Source: Allobosea sp. Root381
GTDB lineage: Bacteria; Pseudomonadota; Alphaproteobacteria; Rhizobiales; Beijerinckiaceae
Assembly (NCBI RefSeq): GCF_001429395.1
Contig: NZ_LMJT01000034.1
Coordinates: 62,001-126,000 of the forward strand
Length of the DNA stretch: 64,000 nt
Reading direction: 5' to 3'
Made by a program: the position numbers and the translations under genes. Shown piece by piece: positions 17,837-27,307 of the stretch. The notes under the pieces were generated by a model. The model made no database searches. It was not told the DNA's origin and worked only from the letters and a program-made list of their open reading frames with translations. How positions within the stretch are numbered: the first letter of the stretch is position 1; every line of letters starts with the position of its first letter.

Positions 17837-18721
17837 ATGAACGCTCTGGCCCATCGCCGGTTCCTCAAGATGAACGGTCTCGGCAACCAGATCACCGTGC
17901 TCGACCTGCGCGGAACCAGGCTGCGCGTCAGCGCCGAGGAGGCCCGCGCCATCGCCGCCGAGCCGCGCGCCCGCTTCGACCAGCTGATGGTCCTGCACGA
18001 CCCCGTCACGCCCGGCACCGACGCCTTCATCCGCATCTACAACACCGATGGCTCCGAGGCCGGCGCCTGCGGCAACGGCACGCGCTGCGTCGCCTGGGCG
18101 ATGCTCGCCGACCCCTTGATGGGCGATTCCGCCAAGACGGCGCTCACCCTCCAGACCAAGGCGGGATTGCTGCCGGCGCGGCGCGAAAGCGGCGACGTCT
18201 TCACGGTGGACATGGGCGAGCCCAGGCTGGCCTGGGACGAGATCCCGCTGGCCGAGCCCTTCCACGATACCGCGCATTTCGAGCTCCAGATCGGCCCGAT
18301 CGACGCGCCGATCCTGCACACACCCAGCGCCGTCAACATGGGCAACCCGCACGCCGTCTTCTTCGTCGACGACCCTTACGCCTTCAACCTCGAGCAGATC
18401 GGTCCGCTGCTGGAGAACCATCCGATCTTCCCCGACCGCGCCAATATCGAGCTCGCCGCGGTCAAGGCGCTCGACCATATCGTCCTGCGCGTCTGGGAGC
18501 GCGGCGCCGGCATCACCCAGGCCTGCGGCTCGGGCGCCTGCGCGGCGCTGGTCGCGGCCGTCCGCCGCGAACTCTCGGCGCGCAAGGCCGTCGTCAGCCT
18601 GCCCGGCGGCGATCTCACCATCGAATGGCGCGAGAGCGACGGCCATGTCCTGATGACCGGGCCGGCCGAGTTCGAGTGGGAAGGCACGCTCGCGCCCGAG
18701 CTGTTCGAGAATGCCGCCTGA
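17837..18721 (+). CDS. dapF: Diaminopimelate epimerase
   Basis: A 294-residue cofactor-independent racemase converting LL- to meso-diaminopimelate for lysine and peptidoglycan. The two catalytic cysteines are visible: [15 protein letters not shown] in the N-terminal half and [15 protein letters not shown] in the C-terminal half. Other conserved parts are [25 protein letters not shown] and [14 protein letters not shown]. The ATG 17837 ([14 protein letters not shown]) fits the family; the reading frame extends upstream only as an artefact. The stop overlaps the mtaB start by one base (TGATG), indicating a dapF-mtaB operon. Confidence 0.95.
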   Translation: MNALAHRRFLKMNGLGNQITVLDLRGTRLRVSAEEARAIAAEPRARFDQLMVLHDPVTPGTDAFIRIYNTDGSEAGACGNGTRCVAWAMLADPLMGDSAKTALTLQTKAGLLPARRESGDVFTVDMGEPRLAWDEIPLAEPFHDTAHFELQIGPIDAPILHTPSAVNMGNPHAVFFVDDPYAFNLEQIGPLLENHPIFPDRANIELAAVKALDHIVLRVWERGAGITQACGSGACAALVAAVRRELSARKAVVSLPGGDLTIEWRESDGHVLMTGPAEFEWEGTLAPELFENAA

Positions 18722-19995
18722 TGGCCCTGGAGGTCGTCACCTTCGGCTGCCGCCTCAACATCGTCGAGGGCGAGGCGCTCCGGCGGCAGGCGCAGGCTGC
18801 AGGTATCGGCGATCTCGCAATCGTCAACAGCTGCGCCGTCACCGCGGAAGCGACGCGGCAGGCCCGCCAGGCCGTGCGCCGGCTGCGGCGCGAGCAGCCC
18901 GACCGGCCTGTCGTCGTCACCGGCTGCGCCGCCCAGATCGAGCCCGCCCGCTTCGCGGAGATGCCGGAGACGGCGCGCGTCATCGGCAATGCCGAGAAGA
19001 TGGAGCGGGCGACCTGGGCCGCACTTGCCGGCTCCAACAGCCTGATGGCTGCCTCGGACGGAGAAGCGGCCGACAAGATCGCGGTCGGCGACATCATGGC
19101 GCAAAGCCGGCTCGCACCCGTGGAGGCCGGCCGCTCGCAGCGGCAGACGCGCGGCTTCGTGCAGGTCCAGAACGGCTGCGACCACCGCTGCACCTTCTGC
19201 GTCATCCCCTTCGGGCGCGGCAATTCACGCTCGCTCGCCGTTGACGCCGTGGTCGCGCAGTGCCGCAGCCTGACGGAAGCCGGCGCACGCGAGATCGTCC
19301 TGACCGGCGTCGACCTGACCAGCTATGGCCGCGACCTCGACGGCGCTCCGACGCTGGGACACCTGGTCCTCATGATCCTGCGCGCGCTGCCGGAGCTGCC
19401 CCGCCTGCGCCTGTCCTCGATCGACGCGGTCGAGGTCGACGACGAGCTGCGCGAGGCGATCGCGACCGAGCCCCGCCTGATGCCGCATCTGCATCTTTCG
19501 CTGCAGGCCGGCGACGACCTGATCCTGAAACGCATGAAGCGCCGCCATGGCCGGGAGGATGCGATCCGCTTCTGCGCGCAGATGCGCGATCTGCGGCCCG
19601 ACATCGCCTTCGGTGCCGACCTGATCGCCGGCTTCCCGACCGAGGACGAGGCGATGTTTGCCCGCTCGCTCGACCTGATCGGCGAATGCGGGCTGAGCTA
19701 CGTCCATGTCTTCCCCTATTCCGCCCGCCCCGGCACGCCGGCGGCCCGCATGCCGCAGCATCCGGGCGGGCTCGTCGCCGAGCGGGCGGCGAGGCTGCGC
19801 GCGGCTGCCGCGACCGCCCATGCGAGCCATCTCGAAACCCGCCTCGGCAAGGCGCTGAGTGTGCTGACCGAGCGCGGCAACACCGGCCGCGCCGAGGATT
19901 TCACCCTGATCCGCTTCGCCCGCGACGTGGCGGCGGGCGATGTCGTCCCGGTGACGGCGAAGGCTGCCGACGAGCGCGCGCTGATCGCAGCGTGA
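18721..19995 (+). CDS. mtaB: tRNA t6A37 methylthiotransferase
   Basis: A 424-residue radical-SAM methylthiotransferase that converts t6A to ms2t6A at position 37 of ANN-decoding tRNAs. The N-terminal UPF0004 domain has auxiliary Fe-S cysteines C10 (FGCRLN), C38 (NSCAV) and C69 (TGCAAQ). The radical-SAM cluster is C153-x3-C157-x2-C160 (GCDHRCTFC). SLQAGDDLILKRMKRRHGR and DLIAGFPTEDE are typical of MtaB. A reduced TRAM-like tail ends the protein. It is directly coupled to dapF, an arrangement common in alphaproteobacteria. Confidence 0.93.
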   Translation: MALEVVTFGCRLNIVEGEALRRQAQAAGIGDLAIVNSCAVTAEATRQARQAVRRLRREQPDRPVVVTGCAAQIEPARFAEMPETARVIGNAEKMERATWAALAGSNSLMAASDGEAADKIAVGDIMAQSRLAPVEAGRSQRQTRGFVQVQNGCDHRCTFCVIPFGRGNSRSLAVDAVVAQCRSLTEAGAREIVLTGVDLTSYGRDLDGAPTLGHLVLMILRALPELPRLRLSSIDAVEVDDELREAIATEPRLMPHLHLSLQAGDDLILKRMKRRHGREDAIRFCAQMRDLRPDIAFGADLIAGFPTEDEAMFARSLDLIGECGLSYVHVFPYSARPGTPAARMPQHPGGLVAERAARLRAAAATAHASHLETRLGKALSVLTERGNTGRAEDFTLIRFARDVAAGDVVPVTAKAADERALIAA

Positions 19996-20001
19996 GGCGC
20001 G

Positions 20002-21111
20002 TCAGGCGGCGACTGCCGCACCACTCACCCGCTGCACCTGGTTGTTGCAATAGCCGCGCGGGTTCCACTCGACCTCGAGCGGCTGGACATTGCCCTGCAC
20101 GTCGCGCGCCTGCGCCAGCACGACCAGAGGTCCGGCCTGGCCGATCTCGAAGGTCGTACTGAAGCGCCGCCAGGCGAAGGGCCCCTCGCCTTCCTCCAGC
20201 GCCACCTCGCACCAGTTCGCGCCGCCGTCGCAGGAAGCGCGCGCGCCCGCGAGCGGGATCGCGCCGCTCCAGGCGAAGCCCGAAACCTTTAGCCTGCCGC
20301 CGACAGGCACGGTGAAGCCGGGCGCCGGAGCCGTGATCAAGGACTTCACCGGCATGTCGGTGATGACCGCGAATTCGCTCGTGTCGAGCGGCTCGCCCGG
20401 CCTCACTGGCCGGACCGGCATCCGGTAGTTGGTCCCGCACATCTTCTCGCCGTCATGCTCGTGCGGGCGCAACGTGATGCGGTCGAGCCATTTCTGCCAG
20501 GCCGAACCCGGAAAGCCCGGCGCCACGATCCGCAGCGGCCCGCCATGCAGCCGCGGCAGCGGCTCGCCGTTCATCGCGAAGGCGATCAGCGTCTCCGGCG
20601 CCAGCGCCTTGGCGACCGGCAGCCCGCGCGACAAGGCCGGCCGCGAGGGATCGGCGAGCAGCCGGTCGGGCGCGTAATGGCCGGTATAGACGGCGCTCTC
20701 CTTCAACCCCGCATGCTCAAGCACATCCCTGAGCCTCACCCCGGTCCAGCGGGCGCAACCCACCGCGCCGAGCCGCCAGGGCAGCCCGTCGGTCGCCGGC
20801 GAGAATTGCGAGCGGCCATTGCCCGCGCATTCGAGCACGGCGGTGACGGTGACCGTCTCGAACTTCTCGCGCAGCCCGGCCAGCGTCCACAAGGCCGGGC
20901 GCTCGACCTCGCCATCGATGGTCAGCGTCCAGTCGCGCCCTCCGGCCTCCGGCACGTCGCCATTGTTGCGGATGAAGAAGGCATCGATCGGCGTGATCGG
21001 CTCGGACAGAAGCTCCAGCGTCGGCTCGGCGTTCAGGGCCTCGTCGTCATGGACGTAGAGCCCGGGCTTCAAGAGGCGCAGCAATGGAAGTTCGGTCAGG
21101 CGTCGGGACAA
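20002..21111 (-). CDS. Sulfite oxidase-like molybdopterin enzyme
   Basis: A 369-residue protein of the sulfite oxidase family. The Moco-binding domain shows PIDAFFIRNNGDVP, the molybdenum-ligand cysteine in VLECAGNGRSQF, GAVGCARWTGVRLRDVLEHAGL, LPRLHGGPLRIVAPGFPGSAWQKWLDRI and GTNYRMP. The Mo-co dimerisation domain follows (VPVGGRLKVSGFAWSG to EVEWNPRGYCNNQ). Unlike SorA or MsrP there is no recognisable Tat or Sec signal, so it appears cytoplasmic unless the start is mis-set. The only start at this position is TTG, supported by GGAG 7 bases upstream. No cytochrome partner gene is adjacent. Confidence 0.83.
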   Translation of the reverse strand: MSRRLTELPLLRLLKPGLYVHDDEALNAEPTLELLSEPITPIDAFFIRNNGDVPEAGGRDWTLTIDGEVERPALWTLAGLREKFETVTVTAVLECAGNGRSQFSPATDGLPWRLGAVGCARWTGVRLRDVLEHAGLKESAVYTGHYAPDRLLADPSRPALSRGLPVAKALAPETLIAFAMNGEPLPRLHGGPLRIVAPGFPGSAWQKWLDRITLRPHEHDGEKMCGTNYRMPVRPVRPGEPLDTSEFAVITDMPVKSLITAPAPGFTVPVGGRLKVSGFAWSGAIPLAGARASCDGGANWCEVALEEGEGPFAWRRFSTTFEIGQAGPLVVLAQARDVQGNVQPLEVEWNPRGYCNNQVQRVSGAAVAA

Positions 21112-21236
21112 ACAGCCACTCCGTTCGGCTCGGATTGCAATCGAGCACGGACGGGCCGCGCCGGGAACGGCGGCAAGCTAGCCCACCCCGTCGGCAAAGG
21201 CGACGCCGCGCGGGCGGCCAGCGACAACGCCCGCCG

Positions 21237-22949
21237 CTAGGACCCTGAGACGTGCTCCTCGCGCAAGGCCCGGCGCAGGACCTTGCCGACATTGGTCTTC
21301 GGCAGGCTCTCCCGGAAGAAGATCTGCCGCGGCACCTTGTAGCCGGTCAGGCTCTGCTTGCAGAAGGCGCGCAGCTCGTCGGCGCTGAGCGTATCGTCCT
21401 TGCGGACGACGAAGGCGGTGACGGCCTCGCCGGAATGCTCGTCCGGCAGGCCGACGACCGCGGCCTCGCGCACGCCGGGATGCGCCGCCAGCACCTCCTC
21501 GACTTCGTTCGGATAGACGTTGAAGCCCGAGACCAGCACCATGTCCTTCATGCGGTCGACGATCCGGACCTGTCCGTCCGGCTGCATCACGCCGATGTCG
21601 CCGCTGCGGAAGAAGCCGTCCGGCGTCATCACCTTGGCGGTCTCGTCCGGCCGGTTCCAGTAGCCGACCATCACCTGCGGGCCGCGGATGCAGATCTCGC
21701 CGGATTCGCCGATCGACAGATCGTTCCCCTCGGAGTCGCGGATCGCAAAGTCCGTCGAGGGGACCGGGAAGCCGACCGTGCCGCTGAATTCAGAGATGTC
21801 GGGCCGGTTGATCGACGCGACGGGCGAGGTCTCGGACAGGCCGTAGCCCTCGATGATCGGCCGTCCCGTGACCTGCTTCCAGTGCTTGGCGACAGCGGCC
21901 TGCGTCGCCATGCCACCCGACACGGCGAAGCGCAGCTCCTCGAAATTGACCTCTGCGAATCCGGGATGGTTCGCGAGCGCGTTGTAGAGCGTGTTGACGC
22001 CGGAGATGATCGTGAAGCGGCTGGATTTCAGCGTCTTGACGAAGCCGTCGATGTCCCGCGGATTGGCGATCAGCAGCCCCTTGGCGCCGATGCGCAGCAT
22101 GAACAGGCAGCAGCAGGTCAGCGCGAAGATGTGGTAGAGCGGCAGCGCCGTCACCATGACGTGCTGGTAGTCGCTGCGCCCATGCGGCGGCTCCAGCGCC
22201 CAGCCGAGCCAGAGCGCGCATTGCTCGACATTGGAGGCGACGTTGCGATGCGTCAGCGTCGCGCCCTTGGCGACGCCGGTCGTTCCGCCGGTGTATTGCA
22301 GGAAGGCGACGTCGTCGGGCCCGACCTTGACCGGCTGCATCTCGGCAGAGCCCGCCAGGATCGTCGCCAGCGGGACGGAGCCGGGCAGGTCGTAGCGCTT
22401 GACCACCTTCTTGATCCGGCGCGCGACGAAATTGACGATGTGTCCCTTGAAGCCCATCAGGTCGCCGGCGGTGGCGACGATGATCGCGTCCAAACTCAGC
22501 TGCGGCTTCGCCTCCTGGACCACATGGGCGAAGTTCTCGATCACCACCAGCACCCGCGCGCCCGAATCGTTGAGCTGATGGGCGAGTTCGCGCGCCGTGT
22601 AGAGCGGATTGACGTTGACGACGGTGAAGCCGCCGATCAGCGCGCCGAACATCACCGCCGGATAAGCCAGGATGTTCGGCATCATCAGCGCGACGCGGTC
22701 GCCCCTCTGGAAGCCCATCGACTGCAGCCAGGCGGCGAAGGCGCGCGCGGCGGCGCCGGTTTCGGCGAAGCTGATCGCCTTGCCGAAGCTTTCGAAGGCC
22801 GGGCGCTGCGCATAGCTGCGGCACGCGCCGTTGATCAGGTCGGCCAGCGTCCCGGTCTGGGCTTCGTCGATCCGGGGCGGCACGGCAGCCGGATAATGTG
22901 CCAGCCACGGCCGCGGGTCCGGCTTCCCCTGCTGGGCGCTCGCATTCAT
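21237..22949 (-). CDS. fadD: Long-chain fatty-acid--CoA ligase
   Basis: A 570-residue acyl-adenylate-forming enzyme that activates fatty acids to acyl-CoA for beta-oxidation or lipid recycling. The AMP-binding motif is LQYTGGTTGVAKGATLTHRN; further conserved blocks are PLYHIFALTCCC, EGYGLSETSPVASIN, RSGDIGVMQPDGQVRIVDRMKDMVLVSGFNVYPNEVEE and the catalytic lysine block SLPKTNVGKVLRR. The length is usual for FadD. The start at 22949 has a GGAGGACGACC leader, a strong ribosome-binding site. It is followed by no obvious operon partner; the EF-G paralogue lies upstream on the same strand. Confidence 0.92.
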   Translation of the reverse strand: MNASAQQGKPDPRPWLAHYPAAVPPRIDEAQTGTLADLINGACRSYAQRPAFESFGKAISFAETGAAARAFAAWLQSMGFQRGDRVALMMPNILAYPAVMFGALIGGFTVVNVNPLYTARELAHQLNDSGARVLVVIENFAHVVQEAKPQLSLDAIIVATAGDLMGFKGHIVNFVARRIKKVVKRYDLPGSVPLATILAGSAEMQPVKVGPDDVAFLQYTGGTTGVAKGATLTHRNVASNVEQCALWLGWALEPPHGRSDYQHVMVTALPLYHIFALTCCCLFMLRIGAKGLLIANPRDIDGFVKTLKSSRFTIISGVNTLYNALANHPGFAEVNFEELRFAVSGGMATQAAVAKHWKQVTGRPIIEGYGLSETSPVASINRPDISEFSGTVGFPVPSTDFAIRDSEGNDLSIGESGEICIRGPQVMVGYWNRPDETAKVMTPDGFFRSGDIGVMQPDGQVRIVDRMKDMVLVSGFNVYPNEVEEVLAAHPGVREAAVVGLPDEHSGEAVTAFVVRKDDTLSADELRAFCKQSLTGYKVPRQIFFRESLPKTNVGKVLRRALREEHVSGS

Positions 22950-23073
22950 GGTCGTCCTCCCCGATCGCCCGGCCTTGACCCGCTAGGCCGGGCGGTCGGT
23001 GCGCCTTTTTCTCCCGGCTACACTGCGTAACGGCGGCGGCGGGCGCAAGCGCCCGCCGCTTAAACTTCGTCGC

Positions 23074-25152
23074 TCAGCGCGCCTGTGCCAGGGCATGGGC
23101 GGAAACGACCGCATCGGCCGGCTTCCCGGCGAGTTCGGCAAGGTGATCGAAGCGCGCGGTGAAGGAGCCGACGCCCGAGGTCGCCGAACGCAGTTCGACG
23201 ATCAGCCCAGCCATCTCGGCCTCGGGCATCAGCGCGTTGATCTGGTCCCAGCCGCGCCAGCCGGGGCGCGAATCGTAGCCGAGGATCTGCCCGCGCCGGC
23301 CGGAGACGATCGCCGAGGCGCGCGACATCGCTTCCGACGGGATGACCACCTCCACGGCCAGGATCGGCTCGAGCAGCACGGACTTCGCCTGCGGCACCGC
23401 TTCCGCCATCGCGATCCGCGCCGCCTGGCGGAAGGCCATGTCGGAGGAATCGACGCTGTGATAGGAACCGTCGGTCAGCGTCACCTCGAGATCGACGAGC
23501 GGGAAGCCGAGCGGGCCATTGCGGCAATAGTCCCGCATCCCGGCCTCGACGGAGGCGATGTACTGCCGCGGCACGGCCCCGCCGACGATGCGGTCGACGA
23601 ACCGGATGCCCTCGCCACGCGGCAGGGCCGCGACCTCCAGCACCACGTCGCCATATTGGCCATGGCCGCCGCTCTGCTTGCGATGCCGCCCGCGCGCCCC
23701 GCCCTTGCCGCGGATCGTCTCGCGATAGCCGATCTGCGGCGGCTTGCTTTCGACAGTCACGCCATGGCGCCCCGCCAGCCGCTCGAGCGTGACGCGCAGA
23801 TGCATCTCGCCCTGCCCCGCCAGCCGCAGCTCGCCCAGTTCCGGCAGCTGCTCGATCGAGAGCGCCGTGTCCTCGTCGGCAAGACGTGCGAGGGACGATG
23901 TCAGCTTGACGTCGTCCTTGCGGTCCCGCGCCGCGACGGCCAGTGCATGGACCGCCTCGGGCGGCGCGATCGTGCTGACCATCGGCGCGCGCAGCTTGCC
24001 GAGCGCGATCGAATCCCCCGTGGCCACGCTTTCGAGACGGGCAAAGGCCGCGACATCGCCTTCCTCGACCGCCGGGTGACGCGATTGCTCCGCGCCCTTG
24101 AGCTCGATGACGCCGGCGATGCGCGTCTCGACCCCGCTCGACGAGGTCACGACATCGCCTTCGGCCAGCCGGCCGCGCAGCATGCGGGCGAGCGAGAGCT
24201 TGCCGCCATGGTTGGAGTGCCAGGTCTTCATCACCTGCGCGAGCGGCACGCCCTCGGCCACGACGCCGGTGCGTCCGCGCGTCACGTCCAGTCCCGGCGC
24301 CTCGTGTCGCAGCGCCTTGAGCAGGCGCGTCACGCCGTTGCCGCGCTCGGCCGAACCGATCAGCACCGGCACGACATGGCGCTCCTGCAATTCGCGGGCG
24401 AGATCGTCGAATATCCGGTCCTGCGGCGGCTCCATGTCGCCGAGCAGTTCCTCCATCAGCGCATCGTCATAGTCGGCGAGCTTCTCCAGCATCGAGAAAC
24501 GCGCTTCCTTCTCGCGCCCGGTCTCCTCGGCGGCGAGCGGCACGATCTCGCTGGGGGCGTGCTCGCGATAGATGAAGGCTCGTTCGAGCGCGAGGTCGAT
24601 GAAACCGATCGCGATGCCCTTCTGCCAGATCGGAATCTGGCGCAGCAGCAGCGGCGTCCGCGACGCCCGCTGCAGGATGGGCAGCGTCTCGCGCACGCGC
24701 CGCGTCGCGCTGTCGATCTTGTTGAGGAAGAGGAAGCGCGGAATGTCCGCCTCCTCCAGCTCGCGCAGCACGAGCTCCAGCGCCGGCGCCTTCCTGTCAT
24801 CGGCCTCGCAGACCACGACGGCGGCGTCGACCACCGGCAGGACGTGGCGCATCTCGTGCAGGAATTCGACGGAGCCGGGGCAGTCGATGAAATGGAAGCG
24901 CTCGCCGAGGAAGGTGACGCTGGCGACGTTCGGGTCGGTGCTCATCTGGTGGGAGCGGGCCTCGGGGGCCGCATCGCCGACACTGTTGCCGGTCTTGACG
25001 GAGCCGGCGCGGGAGAGAGCACCGCAGCGCTCCAGGATGCTTTCAAGCAGGGTGGTCTTGCCGCTCTGGAAGGGGCCGACGATGGCGATGCATCGCGGCC
25101 CCGGTTGTCTCGCGCCGTTGCGGGGGCCTCCGGCCGGGGAAGCTGCAGACAT
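23074..25152 (-). CDS. Divergent elongation factor G paralogue
   Basis: A 692-residue EF-G-like GTPase. G1 is GPFQSGKTTL, G3 is DCPGS and G4 is NKIDS; domains II to V follow (GKLSLARMLRG, then RETIRGKGGARGRHRKQSGGHGQYGD, and a C-terminal EF-G_C region with EPILAVEVVIP). Differences from canonical EF-G are clear: the switch I RGITI motif is replaced (EARSHQMS) and the catalytic histidine after DxPG is serine. Such EF-G-like proteins occur beside a normal fusA in many bacteria, and a mycobacterial EF-G2 has been reported to bind GTP without ribosome-stimulated hydrolysis. Its role is unknown. A GGAGG site precedes the ATG at 25152. Confidence 0.88.
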   Translation of the reverse strand: MSAASPAGGPRNGARQPGPRCIAIVGPFQSGKTTLLESILERCGALSRAGSVKTGNSVGDAAPEARSHQMSTDPNVASVTFLGERFHFIDCPGSVEFLHEMRHVLPVVDAAVVVCEADDRKAPALELVLRELEEADIPRFLFLNKIDSATRRVRETLPILQRASRTPLLLRQIPIWQKGIAIGFIDLALERAFIYREHAPSEIVPLAAEETGREKEARFSMLEKLADYDDALMEELLGDMEPPQDRIFDDLARELQERHVVPVLIGSAERGNGVTRLLKALRHEAPGLDVTRGRTGVVAEGVPLAQVMKTWHSNHGGKLSLARMLRGRLAEGDVVTSSSGVETRIAGVIELKGAEQSRHPAVEEGDVAAFARLESVATGDSIALGKLRAPMVSTIAPPEAVHALAVAARDRKDDVKLTSSLARLADEDTALSIEQLPELGELRLAGQGEMHLRVTLERLAGRHGVTVESKPPQIGYRETIRGKGGARGRHRKQSGGHGQYGDVVLEVAALPRGEGIRFVDRIVGGAVPRQYIASVEAGMRDYCRNGPLGFPLVDLEVTLTDGSYHSVDSSDMAFRQAARIAMAEAVPQAKSVLLEPILAVEVVIPSEAMSRASAIVSGRRGQILGYDSRPGWRGWDQINALMPEAEMAGLIVELRSATSGVGSFTARFDHLAELAGKPADAVVSAHALAQAR

Positions 25153-25395
25153 GGTGTCCTCCTTCGGGTCGTGCCGCGAAGAGGGCGGGAGGCGAAGGCC
25201 TCAGGGCTCCGGCGCGGCGTGAAGCCGGCGAGGACGGATGGATGCACCCACGCCGGTCGGGCGGCGGTCGCACCGGCCCGACGAGGCCGGGCGGCCGTCG
25301 AAGAGGGATCGTGGGGTCACGTTCGCGCCGTTCACCGGCCGGCGCAAGACAAAGTTCTGCTGCGACGCAGCGCAGTCGGAGAGCCGCAGCCGCGA

Positions 25396-26196
25396 TCAGG
25401 GAACCACGCCGCGGCAGGCCCAGGCGACATTCGCAAAGGATCGCGGGCCGTCAGGCCGCCCGGCCTGGTAGGCGTCGCGCACGGCCGCCACTGCCCGCCC
25501 GCGCTCTTCCGCGTCCAGCGTGACGAGATATTTGCCAAGAGGTCCCTCACCCGCGCCGATCGGTGCCCAGAAATCGTCGAAGCTCTGGTAGTCCATGCGG
25601 ATCATCAGCTCCGTCTCGGTGACGTCCGCGAGCCCCTCGGCGACGAAGGCCTGCTGCATTTCATGCGGCCGCATCATCGGCTGGAAGCAGTAGCGGCTCC
25701 GCAGTTCGCGCCCGCCCTCGCTGAGCGCCGCGACCGTGTCGACCATCATCCGCATGCCCGGCATGCCGCCGAAATGGTCCCAGACGACCGCCGCAACGAC
25801 GCCGCCCGATCGCGTGACGCGGCGCATCTCAGCTATGGCCTTGGCGGTTTCGGGCACGAAGTGGAGGACGAGCAGCGCCAGGGCACGGTCGAAGCGATCG
25901 TCCTCGAACGGCAAGGCGCAGGCATCGGCCTGCTGGATCGTGATGCGCGGATCGGTATTGCGCCGGATCGCCGCCTCGACGAAAACCGGCGAAAAGTCGA
26001 TGGCGGAAATCTCGGCCAGGCCGGCGGTCTTGGCCAATGCAAAGGTCAGGCTGCCGGTGCCGCAGCCGACGTCGAGAACCCTCTCGCCGCCGGCAATTCC
26101 CGCGAAATCGATGAAAAGCGGCGCCAGCTTCCGGCTCCAGCGGCCCATGAGCTGGTCATAGGCGGCAGCATCGTGAACGTTGAAGCAAGAGGTCAT
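25396..26196 (-). CDS. Class I SAM-dependent methyltransferase (UbiE-like)
   Basis: A 266-residue methyltransferase. After MTSCFNVHDAAAYDQLMGRWSRKLAP, motif I is VLDVGCGTGSLTFALA, followed by ISAIDFSPVFVEAA, IQQADACALPFEDDRFDRALALLVLHFVPE and MRRVTRSGGVVAAVVWD. This resembles ubiquinone/menaquinone methyltransferase relatives, but the C-terminal region is not that of UbiE, so it is probably a stand-alone small-molecule methyltransferase. The start at 26196 has GGAGG 8 bases upstream; an earlier start at 26283 adds unsupported residues. Confidence 0.82.
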   Translation of the reverse strand: MTSCFNVHDAAAYDQLMGRWSRKLAPLFIDFAGIAGGERVLDVGCGTGSLTFALAKTAGLAEISAIDFSPVFVEAAIRRNTDPRITIQQADACALPFEDDRFDRALALLVLHFVPETAKAIAEMRRVTRSGGVVAAVVWDHFGGMPGMRMMVDTVAALSEGGRELRSRYCFQPMMRPHEMQQAFVAEGLADVTETELMIRMDYQSFDDFWAPIGAGEGPLGKYLVTLDAEERGRAVAAVRDAYQAGRPDGPRSFANVAWACRGVVP

Positions 26197-26313
26197 CAAA
26201 GCCTCCATGTGCTCCGCTATGCGTGCCTCATGGTAGCCCCCGGCAGAGTGACTGCCAACCGAGGAGTGGCGCCCAACAGGCAAGACAGGCGCGCAGGGCG
26301 CCTCTCGTCCCCC

Positions 26314-27102
26314 CTAAAGGTTTCGCCGCTCGCCGCGCAGCGTCGCAAGCCCGATGCCGGCCGCGTCGAAGCCGCCATCGACCGCCAGCGTCTGCCCGGT
26401 GATGTAGCTCGCCTGCTCGCCGCATAGGAAGAAGATCGCAGCCGCCAGCTCTTCCTCGAGCCCATAGCGGGCGAGCGGGATTGCGTCGCGATAATCGGCG
26501 CGGATCTCGGGCGTGTGCACCGCCTTGGCCATCGCCGTCTCGACCGGGCCGGGCGCGACCGCGTTGACGCGGATGCCGAGCGCGGCGAGTTCAGCCGCCT
26601 GCTGCTTGGTGAGATGGGCCAGCGCCGCCTTGGAGGTCCCGTAGGCGACGCGCAGCGTCGAGGCACGCAGGCCTGAGATCGAGGTGATGTTGACGATGGC
26701 CCCACCGCCGGTGTCCGCCATCAGCGGCGCCGCGAGCTGCGTCGTCAGGAAGGGGCCGGTCAGGTTGACCGCGAGCACCCGGCTCCACTCGGCATGGCTG
26801 GTCTCCAGCAGCGGCTTGAACACCGCCGTGCCGGCATTGTTGACCAGCGCATCGAGCCGCCCGAAGCGCGCGGCCAGCGCGGCGAAGGCGGCTTCGACGG
26901 CCGCGGGCTCGGACACGTCGCAGACGAGCGCCAGAGTCACATCCGGCCGGGCGATCTCCGCCACCGCAGCATCGAGCGTCGCGCCGTCGATGTCGAGCAG
27001 TGCGACCCGCCAACCCTCGGTGAGAAAGCGCTTCGCGGCGGCGAGCCCGATCCCACGCGCGGCACCGGTGACGAGGGCGACTTTGGAGGCGTCTTGTGTC
27101 AT
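26314..27102 (-). CDS. SDR family oxidoreductase
   Basis: A 262-residue short-chain dehydrogenase/reductase. The NAD(P)-binding TGAARGIGLAAAKRF is at residues 13-27, DIDGATLDA suggests an NAD-preferring acidic residue, NNAGTAVF is the structural NNAG motif, and the catalytic Ser-Tyr-Lys are in SISGLRASTLRVAYGTSKAAL. The C-terminal ITGQTLAVDGGFDAAGIG is typical of classical SDRs such as FabG-like dehydrogenases. The substrate is unknown. It is transcribed away from rplS, sharing a 205-base divergent region. Confidence 0.87.
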   Translation of the reverse strand: MTQDASKVALVTGAARGIGLAAAKRFLTEGWRVALLDIDGATLDAAVAEIARPDVTLALVCDVSEPAAVEAAFAALAARFGRLDALVNNAGTAVFKPLLETSHAEWSRVLAVNLTGPFLTTQLAAPLMADTGGGAIVNITSISGLRASTLRVAYGTSKAALAHLTKQQAAELAALGIRVNAVAPGPVETAMAKAVHTPEIRADYRDAIPLARYGLEEELAAAIFFLCGEQASYITGQTLAVDGGFDAAGIGLATLRGERRNL

Positions 27103-27307
27103 GGTTCCGGCCCGGTGCTGTCGTTGTTATTGAGCACCCGTATGCACGTGGCCGCGCGCCGAGCCAAGCCAGGCATGGCCGCAACGCAGTTTGCCGAAGG
27201 CCTCGCTCGACAAGCGCCCGCATCTCCTGTATGGGCCGCTCACTCAACTGAAAACAGCGTGCCGAACGCCCGCGTGTCCACACGCGCCAACGGCCATGGA
27301 GAGACCC

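Noticed and set aside
22999..26427. A very long plus-strand open frame of over 1100 codons
   Set aside because: It lies antisense to the EF-G paralogue and two other well-supported genes. Its translation is Arg/His/Asp-rich with no domain, a typical GC-rich antisense artefact.
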